Assembly: GCA_037013495.1 (NCBI GenBank)
Contig: CM072806.1
Span: 21,093,501-21,157,500 of the forward strand
Length of the DNA: 64,000 bases
From: Hippophae tibetana
Taxonomy: Eukaryota; Streptophyta; Magnoliopsida; Rosales; Elaeagnaceae
Direction: 5' to 3'
The notes beneath the pieces were generated by a model, which worked only from the letters and a program-made list of their open reading frames with translations, was not told where the DNA came from and ran no database searches. The translations under genes were made by a program, and so were the position numbers. Shown here one piece after another: positions 1 to 10,668 of the stretch; positions within the stretch are counted from its first letter, which is position 1; each line of letters opens with the position of its first letter.

Positions 1-1190
1 ATGTGATGGTTTAATATTTTACCCCAATTATAATTATAATTTAATTATATTATTTAATCTGATTTGTGTGCTATTAATTGTTTGACTAACAATTTATCTA
101 TAGAGACAATTAAATAGATTTGAGAGAATTATTTAATTGTTTGTCTTGATTAAATAACATGCATAGTTTCTAGACATCGATGTATGATTCTTATGTATAT
201 GATCCATAATTGATGAACTTAATAAATATTATACAATTTAATTAGCATGAGAGTGTGATTAAATTAATTACTATATGATGTGTAGTTTACTTGAGAGAGG
301 AATACATGATAGATTAGACTTAATTGATCATTTAATTAATTGTTATTATATTGGGGGGATTTTAGGGATTTACATGTTTAGAAAATTGGGGGATTAAGTA
401 TTCCTAGATATTATATCATATATCTTTTTAGTTACTAAATTTGATTTAATTAATTAATTTTATTTACTTTTAGTTATTTTAATTTTGCTTCCTTAAAATA
501 TAAAAAAACATAAAAAAATGATTTTTTTTTAAGTTTTAAAAATTAGTTTATATTTTCTTATCATTATATTACTTGTACTTGTATATTCATTGCACACACT
601 TAGTGTGTGACAATTAGATTTATTCATTAAATTTTGTTATCACATAATTGTAATACTTGAGAATTTAAATATATTGTAATATATGGAAGATAATACTCAC
701 TTTTAGAAGACCTAATATCATGATTAATGTGTTTATTTCTTAAGAAAGATAATCAATGAAATTAAGTTGAGCTTTTTGACCAAATAAGAGAATGTAATCG
801 ATTCATTTACATTCTCTAATTTTCAATTTTAATCTATTTTTCTTTAACAGATCATTTTTTATTATTGAAGAGACATAACTTATCGGTTATGACTGAAAGT
901 TGGTAACGACACCGATATTTTGATGGAAAATATGACTATAAAAATGTTGTTATGATCCTTAAACTCAACACATAATTTTCATTGGAATACAACGTTCAAT
1001 CTGAGTGTTGTTGATAGCTTAGAAGATCCACACATATAGAGAGCAAAACAATTTGTTTGTTCATCAACTTAAAGAATAATTTTAATGACTAGAAGTAAGA
1101 ACTTTTGTTTTACAATTTTTCAATTTCTTTAATTTATGTATTTGGCTTTTGGGTTGTAAATTATGCTTACATCTCGCTCTTTTGTTCAAT
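1..1190. other. AT-rich intergenic DNA, no gene
   Basis: No coding exon is recognisable. The stretch around 930-1110 has a TATA-like ACTATAAAAATG followed by a mixed-composition leader, which loosely resembles the promoter half of an LTR. I see no second copy, PBS or clear TG...CA ends, so I do not call an element. Confidence 0.5.
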
Positions 1191-1192
1191 AT

Positions 1193-1550
1193 TCTTGGCT
1201 TTGCTTAGGAGACTTTAATGAAATGGTAGCTAATCATGAGTATGAAAGCTTTGCAGGTCGAGCCCAATGGCATATGAACAAATTTAGAGAAGCCTTGTAA
1301 GATTCCGTTTGGACCCATTTACACAGGGGATTGGCTTCCTCTTGCTGGATTAAGCTTAACCCTCAACTTTAGTTCGCACATATTGAATCCGATAACTCAA
1401 ATCACTTGATATTTATTGCTCCATTCTAGTTTTTTGACTCCTTTACCAGCCTAGCTCAAAAAGCTCTTCAGGTTTGTGTCCTATTAATGGACCTTAGTGA
1501 AAGAGTACGAATCAATTATCAATCACGCGTGGAGAGGAGTGGCATAACTA
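1193..1550 (+). mobile_element. LINE (non-LTR retrotransposon) endonuclease-region relic
   Basis: The plus strand reads WLCLGDFNEMV followed by AQWHMNKFREAL (1193-1296), then a stop. This is the conserved end of the apurinic-endonuclease-like domain of plant L1-type LINEs, where GDFNE carries catalytic residues and is usually followed by a Q..M..FR.AL stretch. Further on, in another frame, WTLVKEYESIINHAW (about 1489-1535) resembles the downstream segment before the reverse transcriptase. Stops and frameshifts lie between the pieces and no RT follows, so this is a small dead fragment. The family level is well supported; the exact clade is not. Confidence 0.6.
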
Positions 1551-3263
1551 ATATTAATAAATTTCATTAATATTTAACTAATTATATATTAATTAATTAA
1601 TTAATATTAATTATTTATAATTATGTTATATCATCAAAAAAGAAAATGTACTCATAACATCATACAACTAATCTCTCAAATTATCTATTATCTTAGCTTT
1701 TTTTTTATCAGAAACTATTTTATAAAATTTATAAAACACCCCAAATGTCGTACTTTTTCACGTAGTTTTCTAATAATTTATAAAATTATTTGTCAAGAAA
1801 ACGTAATCTAATACAAATCAACTTCAACAAAAAACATGAGAGGGTAATAATGTCTACAATAACATGACAGAATGAAAAATTTAATCTGTATTAATTAATA
1901 ATTTTTTATCTTTATATATTTAATTATTATTATTTATTATAAATAATAATAATAATTTTTTTTAATAAATGAAACACATAGACACGACGTAATTATCACC
2001 TTACCACAAATTTCTATTAAAAGGAATAGTATTCATTTTCCTGATAGGGAAAATTTTAGATAACAGAGTTTAATGGAAGAAAGTGTAGAATTTTTTTTAT
2101 TCATAATTTAATTTATTTCGATGTAAGAGATTCATTTTTATTAAATGACAAATAATAGGTTGTTATATTATTAAAACAAGTTTTGTTATTGTTACAATAA
2201 TATTTATATTTTTAAATTTTTTATAGTATTAAAATGTGAATTAAAATATTTAATTATATTATTATTAATATTGTTTTAAAAACAATGACATGTACCATCT
2301 ATAAATAAACCAGTTTATGTAAACTTTTTTTCTTCCTATTATTAACAAAAACAAACTCCATTTATCAGAATTAAAGAATGTATCGACTACGAGGGGAAGA
2401 GAAAAAAAGTGAGTAACATTATTTTTTTAAAATAAATTTATTTCAATTTATATTATTATATTTAAATAATATAAAAATATTAAGATAATAATAAACATTA
2501 TTAAGGAGGGATGGATACTTTTTATTTTTTTTTATCCCTTTTTAAACTATTTTTTTATATAGATCCATGTATATTTAGAAATTTTTTTGTTAAAAAAAAT
2601 TATATATAATAAGAGATATTTGTGAGTATGTTATTTTTGTGTTAAAAATAATTTTAAAAAATAATAAAAAATGAAAGAGATTAATTAATTTTTAATAATA
2701 TAATATATTTTTTATGTAAATATATATTTTAATTTAAATATAATAATATAAATTAATGTTTGTTTATTTATTTTTAAAATAAAATAACCTGAGGTTAAAA
2801 AAATTAATTAAATTGATTAAGACACTATAGTGTAATTTAATTTTTTGATTTTTAAATAGAGTTAATATAGTCTAATTTTTTTAAAAATATAAATTTTTAA
2901 AGGATAAAATTAAATTTTATTTAAAAAATATTAATTTTTTATATTTTATGTCAATTTTTTATATTTTAATTTTTCTATCATCTTATTTTATCTCTGTCAT
3001 ATCTTTCTCTCTCATATTATTTTATTTGTATATTTTTACTACATTTGTTTTAATATTATAAATATTTTTTATCTTTGAATTTATTTGAATTTATAAATTA
3101 TAAGAAGAAAAAAGTAATATTTTTAATAAAAAAGATTAAGAGATATTTAAATAAGAGATAAATTATTTTTATTTATAAAAAATATTTTTTTAAATTTGAG
3201 CTAAATTAAAATTTTCAGATTAAATATACATTTTTTAAAACAAACAGCACTAGATTATCTTTT
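1551..3263. other. AT-rich intergenic DNA
   Basis: Very AT-rich sequence with long A and T runs and no recognisable coding exon. A TATA-like CTATAAATAAACC near 2298 is followed by an ATG at about 2378 and a GTGAGT donor-like site after roughly ten codons. This could be a stranded first exon, but nothing downstream joins to it. Confidence 0.5.
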
Positions 3264-3267
3264 ACAA

Positions 3268-3291
3268 AAAAAAAAAAAAAAAAAAAAAAAT
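3268..3291 (+). repeat. Poly(A) tract
   Basis: An uninterrupted A run of about 25 nt lies about 170 nt upstream of the BRD start codon. It could be a slippage-prone simple repeat or the tail of an old retroposed insert. No source element is recognisable beside it. Confidence 0.75.
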
Positions 3292-3463
3292 TAGACAACA
3301 ATTTATACCCTAATACCCATTTAAAAAAATAACCTGTTATGCATTTTATCCGTACAAAATAATAATAAAAAGGATAAAATTAAAATAGAATATTTGGTAT
3401 CGATACTAAAGAGAGAGAAAGAGAAGAACGATATAAAGAGCAGGCAAGGTATCAAAGACGGCT
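3292..3463 (+). promoter_or_regulatory. Probable proximal promoter and 5' leader of the BRD gene
   Basis: This is the stretch between the poly(A) tract and the BRD ATG. It ends in a purine-rich leader of GA repeats (about 3409-3445), common in 5' UTRs of plant housekeeping genes. I cannot place a transcription start, and no convincing TATA box sits at the expected distance. Confidence 0.35.
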
Positions 3464-6400
3464 ATGACGACGATGACCCAGAAGAAGAAAAAAAAGGGCC
3501 GCCCTTCTCTTCTTGATCTTCAAAAACGCGCTCTTAAACAACAGCAACAAGAAGATCAATCACAAGTTCAACGCAATGGAAAATATCCTGATGTTCACGA
3601 TTTGGTTTCTAACAATAATCAACGGACCACTTACCGGAACCCTAACGTTACATCGTTGTCGCCGGAGTGGACTACACACGAGGACGATGATGACGAGCGT
3701 AAGGAGAAGAAACTTAAACCTCTTACCGGCTTTAATTCGTATTCCAATCGGCATGTGCAATACCCTACATTATCGGCCAAATCCAACTCTTTGTCGTTTA
3801 GTTCGGTTCTTTTCAGTTCTGATTCTAATGCGGACGGTGATGATCCCGAGCTTGCTAGCAAGAAGTGCAAGATCAGCGCCGTCCATTTTGGATCTGCTAA
3901 TACGGTGATGATCAATTTTTTGAAATCGATTTAAAGGAATAAGAAACAAGAAAGAGGTTGCTAGATATGGTTTTCTATTTCTATATTTGAACTTTTTTTT
4001 TTGGTAACGGGATTTGAATATTTTGTGATTTAGCGCGAAACTTTGGAGGTTTATTTTGTGGTGGACTTCTTGGATCTGGAGCGAGTGATAATTTGTTTGA
4101 CTTTAGTCAAGTTTTGGGGAATTATTTATTTGAATTTTGAGGGTTGGGTACTTGGGTTTTGATAGACTTTTATTTTATTCCAATTCTAAATCGTTCATTA
4201 GTTTTTTATATTTTTATTGTCTTTATTGAATAATCTGACCATCATGTACTTACAGAATAGCACACCTTTCATGTCTTAAAAGCTTCCATTTGTCTTTTCT
4301 TTAATTGTAAAATTATATAATATTTTTTTCCCTTTGATCTTTTTCACCTGCACTTCTTCTGCTTCTCGTGGCTTTTACTGTGACTTTCCCCTTATAATTT
4401 TATATTTTATTTTCCCAATAAAGAGAGGAATTATATAATCATTCCTTTTTGGTAGTCATTCACCATTGAAATTGGTCCAATTTTGCAGAGCCAAAAGGAT
4501 TTGAAAGCGACAGACTGTAGTATTCATGGTATTAAATTGTCCATCAATCCTAATGTAGTGAACTTTGTTTTTTTTTTCCATGGTGCTTGAATTTAATGAA
4601 TAGAAACTACTTGTATGTGGACAGGGTCGCAGGTGGAGTCCGGTCCCACGATGACACCTTTGCCAGACAAAAAGTTGTTGCTGTTCATTCTGGACAGGGT
4701 TCAAAAGTATGTCTTTTGCGCTTTTATTCTATTTTTTAATTCTTCACTCTCTTTCCTTTTGTTTAAGTTTCAACTTTCGCTTGGGTTCTTCTACTTCGAT
4801 TATTTTTTTTGTAGAAAAGACACTTATGGGGTATTCTCTGAGCCCGTGGATCGAGAGGAGGTGAACTTTATTCACTTGGTTATATAGTTTGTTTGATAGA
4901 AAATTCCTGTTATACGAGTAGTTTTGCTTCATTTGATGTTGAAATGTTGGTGCAGCTTCCTGATTACCATGACATCATTGAGAACCCAATGGATTTTTCA
5001 ACTGTGAGGAAGAAGCTTGATGAGGGAGCTTATGTTAGCTTGGAGGATTTAGAGGTTGTTATCCAATGATGGATGGACGTGTGGCCATTTTGCTTTTTCT
5101 TTCAATTTACTTTGGTTTTTTGATACGTGTTAATCTTCTGCTGTTCCAATGTTCCATTTTATTCTTTGGATGTATCCTACATTCCTACCCCCTACTTCTT
5201 TGCAGTATTTATTTCTTTTGATACTGCCTGCTAATTATAATTGAATTCAGGATATGATGAAGAGAGCTTCATTTAGTCTTATGCATTTAGTGTCTTTAAT
5301 GAATTTGTTTGTCTTCAAATGTGCTCTCCTGCATAGTTCTCTCTCTCATAAACGCAAGGGCGGATACTCAGTTGGATATTGACGACATTTGTACTAACAT
5401 GAAGATCTGAAGTCTTTTATGAACTTACTTTGATGTGGCAAAAAGTTTGTTTTATGGAATTTCATGACTTTAGTAGTTATATTTCATCAAAGATCCTACA
5501 CTCTTTTGAACTTAAATTTTGTTGGAAAAATTTTGTTTTATGGATTTCATCCAGGTCTTCTCATCAACCTTAAAAGACTTGCACAACTCCTGGCATCTTT
5601 CAACAAAGATGATCTGTTCCAGGTTGTCCATGGGCAACTTATGTTATTTGATTGAAAGCTGTATAATTATTTATGGAAATAGTGAATCATTGTCATGCAG
5701 CTTCAGTTCAATTTTGTAAAAATACATTAAATAAATATTCGTTTGAAGTTGATCCACTTGCATGCACAAGGAGAAGAATCAACGGAACAGAGAGACCTTG
5801 ATTATATGGGGCCTCTGATTATAAATTCATGGATAGAATTCAGTGTCATTGTCTTGATTATATGGTTATATGAACATGTGATATCCACCATCCGGAAGAG
5901 ACCTTTACCCACTTCTCATTTCCTGAAAGGTTTATAAATCGTTGTCAACAGATTTTGATTTCATTTGATTTTCAATTTCTGCAGAAAGATGTTTTCTTAA
6001 TTTGTTCAAATGCAATGCAGTATAATGAGCCAGACACTATTTACTTTCGACAGGTATTCCCCCATTTTTTATAACTTTGTTTTAACTTGAGAATTTGATC
6101 ATATTCCTGAAACTTGATGGGTTACCTAATCAGGCTAGATCTATGCAAGAGCTTGCAAGAAAGGACTTTGAGAACTTGAGGCAAGATGGTGATGATTCAG
6201 ATCCTCCACCCAAAGTTGTAAGAAGAGGCAGGCCACCTGGCAAGAGCCTCAAAAAACCCATTGACAAGTTTCCTATTGATCTTGCTACTCCCGTGTCTCT
6301 AGGAGATGAAGTTCTTGCTTCAGGAGGTGATAGTTCAGGGCGGTCCAACACCTACAATTTAAGAAAATGTACTTTAAGCAGGTTTCGAACTGCTGATGCA

Positions 6401-7613
6401 TCAAATGGTATCCCAGGTGGAACTCTCAGTGGTGAAGCTTGTATTAGCCGACCTACTAAATGGGAGAATGAATTTCCAGGTACTTTCCTTGTGGTTGTTT
6501 AGTTTTTTTTCATCACTGGTTTTTTGGCCCCTACTTTGCAGCTTCGTTTGTATTTATTATTCAATTACCACTTTTTATTCCCTAGCTTCAGTGGAGAGGA
6601 GTGTGCTGAAGTTTGGAAAGAAACAATTTTCATTGGATGAGAATAGACGTGACACTTACAAACATTCATTGGCTTCTGGGCATGGGTCATCCATCTGGGC
6701 TGTCCATGAAGAGCAACGGAAGCTACTAATGCCGGTATAGGTTATGGGAAATTTTTCTTTTGCTGTTTGTTTCTGAGCCTCTGTAGATAAAGTAGTATTT
6801 TTCTTTTTTGTTCAATGTATAAAACAGGTAGGTTTATTTCTGGAGCAAGATTATGCAAGAAGCCTAGCTCTATTTGCTGCAGATCTTGGGCCTGTTGCCT
6901 GGAAGATTGCTTCAAAGAAGATTGAAAGTGTTCTACCTGGCGGACTCAAATTTAGTCCTGGATCGAAAAGTGCAAACAAGGGATTAAACCAGGATCAAAG
7001 TGAGGAGAAATACTTTTCTGGACCTCCTTGTGTCAAACTTGCAAACTGGTTTCCTCAAAGTGCAACCGTCTCAAGTTCAGTTAGAGGATTAAATTCCCAA
7101 CACAAGTTGGCTTTAGTTAACAGTGATGCTAGTGGGATAAAAAATGTCCCTCCAATCCAAGCTCAGCGGCATTCCAATGTTCATTTTGGTATGAATGATT
7201 TAAATAATGGAAGATCGTCACATATTCTGCCCCAAATGATGTCAGAGCCTGCCACTTTGGTAGGGAACTCTTGGTCAGCAGGTGATACTGTACGGTCTCA
7301 AATGAGTGGCATAGCATCCATCAGCAGTGATGTAACTTGCCCAGCTACCAAAAATTACATTAATTCAAATGAAACCATGCTGTCATTAGCAGCAAGTAGA
7401 TTGAATTCGAGGAATTTATTACACCAGAGCTCAGGCACCGAGTTTCATAGAGCAATCGAATTGGGGCTTGATGGGAAAGTATCATTGCAGCATAAAGACA
7501 ATGCTTATTCATTTCCCACGGACCTGAATATCACATTCCAGGGAGTAGGATTGCCTGATTCTGGTGTGCAGATATGCTCGCCTCAGCAGCCAGATTTAGC
7601 TTTGCAGCTCTGA
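3464..7613 (+). CDS. BRD1/BRD2-like: Bromodomain-containing protein, plant BRD1/BRD2 type (SWI/SNF-associated), 9 exons
   Basis: Predicted nuclear acetyl-lysine reader; plant homologues are subunits of SWI/SNF chromatin remodellers. The exons I place are 3464-3904, 4489-4528, 4625-4706, 4815-4860, 4956-5054, 5985-6053, 6134-6479, 6586-6734 and 6828-7613. All introns are GT-AG, and the exons sum to 2058 nt (685 codons plus stop) in one frame. The N-terminus has a basic KKKKKGRPS stretch. The bromodomain spans about residues 168-276: PLPDKKLLLFILDRVQ, then LPDYHDIIENPMDFSTV, then CSNAMQYNEPDTIYF with the expected acetyl-lysine-binding Asn. An AT-hook-like RRGRPPGK follows near residue 290. Exon 9 encodes a long Ser/Asn-rich tail ending in PDLALQL. 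The first donor (ACG/GTGATG at 3905) is the least certain; without it the ORF stops at 3934. Intron 5 (930 nt) is the largest. The gene looks intact. Confidence 0.9.
5420..5600 (+). repeat. Tandem duplication inside BRD intron 5
   Basis: A segment starting TGAACTTA at about 5420 and running through TTTGTTTTATGGA recurs at about 5507 with roughly 87-nt spacing and moderate divergence. It lies wholly inside intron 5, so it does not alter the protein. Confidence 0.5.
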
Positions 7614-8357
7614 TGGTGATGAGCTTTTATGCATATATGCTCCTTCAGCTATGCAAGAGCTCAGATAAATTATTATTATGGATTTATGAAAATTGAGGGG
7701 TGCCTCTTAGAGTGTCTCACTGGATTATTACATTGCAAGGCATTGTACAAATAGTCAACTGATGAGATGATGTCACATGAAGATGTGAAGGAAGAGAAGG
7801 GTAGCTGCAATAACGTTCAATGTTTTATTTAGACTGGACATTGTAAATGTGTCTCCTGCTGATTTTTTGAAGCATGTCCTCCTCCTTGAAGTGTCTCGCA
7901 ACTAATTCTCATGACCTTACCAATCCACAACACCCAAGTGTATATGCAGAAGGGTTTAAGATACATTATGTTCCCAAGACGTCATAATACAAATGCAGCT
8001 TTTCCCACCAAAACTACAACTTGGATTTCAGTAACTATGTTCTGATTTCTTAAACATCTATCGGGTGGTAACTATATTTTTAACTTCACGCACAATTGTG
8101 GCAACGTTCCCACCATCAGTAGCTTTTGTTATGTTTCACTACTTTGCGTGTTTGATCCTCAATTTTTTGTTCGGCCTTTAGGAACTTTTAATAAATCAAA
8201 TCCTTTTCATTCAAGATTTACGGGAGTGCAATTTGCAACTGTAATGTGATCGTATTTGAAACAAGACTACTTGGTTGTGTTGCGGTTTATAATCTACAGA
8301 TTTATTGTGAGTTGCATTTGTTGAACCTACGTTAAAGTAGTATCTGATGACATGTTT
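7614..8357 (+). other. BRD 3' UTR and downstream spacer
   Basis: The sequence just after the BRD stop (7614 to roughly 7880) is of mixed composition and probably holds the 3' UTR. No single polyadenylation signal stands out. The remainder to 8357 is single-copy-looking DNA with no exon I can identify on either strand. Confidence 0.45.
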
Positions 8358-8416
8358 GGGGATTATAGCCCTCGCTTAACATGCGAGAGGTACGGGGATT
8401 GATACCCTGCATCTCA
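8358..8416 (+). pseudogene. tRNA-Ala pseudogene lacking most of the D arm
   Basis: The sequence starts GGGGATTATAGC, skips directly to CTCGCTTAACATGCGAG, then AGGTACGGGGATTGATACCC and GCATCTC. This matches, from memory, the plant cytosolic tRNA-Ala(AGC): acceptor strand GGGGAT, a five-pair anticodon stem CTCGC/GCGAG, a T arm GGGGA..GATACCC and the 3' acceptor strand ATCTC. About 15 nt covering the D arm are missing, and the loop reads AAC where AGC is expected, so it would not be a normal tRNA-Ala. There is no T-run directly after it. The retained B-box-like T arm and the missing A box mean RNA polymerase III transcription is unlikely. Confidence 0.75.
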
Positions 8417-9608
8417 ACCTTTTTACAAATTCTGCCATCTTTTTGCATTTTCAAACTTGTCCATAATAGAACCAGAAAACAGGGACTAACTAAAAATCTT
8501 CTTGTGTTTTAAACTTTCAAACAATCAAATATGGTTGTGGTGCATTGTGTTAGATCAAAATGCTGGTAAATACAGTTACCTTAATAGCAAAATTTGAGAG
8601 GATTGCCTTGCATGTATTGTCAACTGTGGGTGATATATTCTATTGAAAAAAAACCCCGTAAACAATAGAAAGGGAGATGATGAGGATTATGAAGTTTTTA
8701 ACTTGACTTTAGGTCATGTAGGGATTAGGGTTCGGTCATGTAACTTTTTAATAAGAGCACTTCATTTTTTTAAAAGTTAGGTAGGTTAATCCTGATATAT
8801 AGTATAGAAAGCTTATACGCATTATAGCAACAAATTCAAGCAAAATCTAATTAGTCGCTTCTTTCTTGAATTCTAAGCACCCAGCTCCTAAAACTAAGAT
8901 AATAATTTAAGAAATTTAGAAGAAACAAGATAAAACAAACTAGTATTTGAAGCAAAGAAAGAAGGAAAAAAAAGTACCGAAGATAAAAGGAAAATGAAAA
9001 GAGTATGGGTGGTCACTTAGTTTAGTCTCACTCAGGTTCATTAGATTTTTTTTATCGATAGTTTAATTTATTAGTTTTTAAAAAGTAAAATTCAGATGAT
9101 CAATTTTATATATTTTTTATTTTTTTATTTTAAAAAGTGTTTTGTAAATATTTATTATAAAACTTCTAAAAATAAAAATAAAAAATAATTTAAAAAAAAA
9201 CTTAAATTTAAACACATGAAATAAATTTACTTTTTAAAACTAACAAACTAAACTATCCTATTTTTTTAATTAGAAAAATTAAATTATCAGAAAAAAAACT
9301 CACAAACCTTAACAAGAAAATAACAAGAAAACTTACCCGACATTTATCTCAAATTTTTCTAATGATTTCTGTATACACTCTAAATCAAAAAAGGAATTAT
9401 ATCGCTGCACTACAATTACAGTTTTTACACATAACTGATATATACTGTAAGTCCCTACCTTACATTATTATCACGCGTACATTTATTCCACTCCAAGCAA
9501 TCAAAACCCAATCCAAGTCCTACCACTTACAGTTTCAAATCAGTAATTAGCTATTCATAATCATGACTTTGTACTCACATTCATCTTTAATGCCAAGCTA
9601 TTTTTGTT
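8417..9608. other. AT-rich intergenic DNA
   Basis: No exon is recognised. The last 250 nt (about 9360-9608) have more balanced composition and would be the 3' UTR of the minus-strand gene fragment that ends at 9609. Confidence 0.4.
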
Positions 9609-9929
9609 TTATCTATTTGAAGTTTTATAACCAAACCATTTTCTTGTAAATATTTTTAATCGTTCATCATTAACCTCACAAAATTTGGTAGCCCAACCTT
9701 CTGGTTCAATTGCCTCAAATCCTAACCCCGGAGTTCTATCCTTCGAATTGGGATTCATTGTTTTCCTCCAATCCACCACATAGGCAGAAACTCTTCTCCG
9801 AAACTTGGTCTGAAATTCCGGCCAAGTTTGATATTTGTAATGGTTTACAACCTCTTCGTCTACACTCAATTGCTTAGTCCTATAATCACTCCTCAACTGG
9901 AAATAATGTACTACGTTAATAGGGATGGG
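9609..9929 (-). pseudogene. 3'-terminal coding fragment resembling plant glycosyltransferase family 92 (DUF23)
   Basis: An uninterrupted minus-strand frame of about 105 codons reads VVHYFQLRSDYR, VVNHYKYQTWPEFQTKFRR, SAYVVDWR, KDRTPGLGFEAIEPEGW and KFCEVNDERLKIFTRKW before a stop. It resembles, from memory, the C-terminal end of plant GT92 glycosyltransferases (Golgi/secretory enzymes), where an NHYKYQ.W..F..KF.RRV motif is followed by a D+.PGLG..+EP segment. The frame begins exactly where the hAT terminal repeat starts (about 9920), so the upstream part has been cut off or displaced. I found no GT92-like sequence on the far side of the hAT element. No stop or frameshift is visible in what remains, so the break may be recent. 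A chance resemblance is unlikely, but the family call needs a profile search. Confidence 0.55.
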
Positions 9930-10668
9930 TAGGAGTACGGGGACGAATTTTAATATAATTATTCCTAAATCGAATTATAAAATCTGTTTTCGAAACTGCC
10001 TGAAAATCGTTGCAATTTAAGGACGGTTTTTTATCCGCGGATAACAATTTGAGAATTATTAAAAAAAAACAAAAAAAAATTATTTTTCAAAATTATATTC
10101 AATTGAGCTTTTTTTGGTTATGCAACAAATGTACAAGTATATTGTACTTGTTATCTAAATTTGTTATTTTGAATTTATGATAAAAATTTAACATTTAATA
10201 ATATATATTTCTATGAATCTAGATAAGATTAAATACATATAAATAAGAAACATAAAATATAAATAAAATATTATAAATTAATACAAATATTGAAAACTAA
10301 TTAAATAAATTTAAGAAAAATTCAAGTATAATAAATCAAAACTTCTCTATGCTAATTATTCATCAATAACACGCGTATCCTGCAAAAATCAAACATATAA
10401 AATCACTTTTATAAACCAAAATAATAAATTGATTAATCAATAATGTAAATTTTTTACCTCAACATCATATTCTTCAATATTAATAGTGGAAGCGTATGAA
10501 CCAGGAGCTAAGATATTTGAATAAATTATAAAATATTTGAATACATAATTAAATAATTAATATATAGTACATAAAATAAGTGTTAATAAAATATAATATG
10601 TACAAGTATTAAATATATAGACATACCTTGTTTATGAATATTAACCCATAACCAATCTTGAGTACACA

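Noticed and set aside
2298..2420. TATA box plus ATG and a GTGAGT donor as the first exon of a gene
   Set aside because: No downstream exon on this strand could be joined before the BRD promoter; likely chance in AT-rich DNA.
4615..4887. 90-codon frame as a separate small gene
   Set aside because: It is exon 3 and exon 4 of the BRD gene read through the intron between them.
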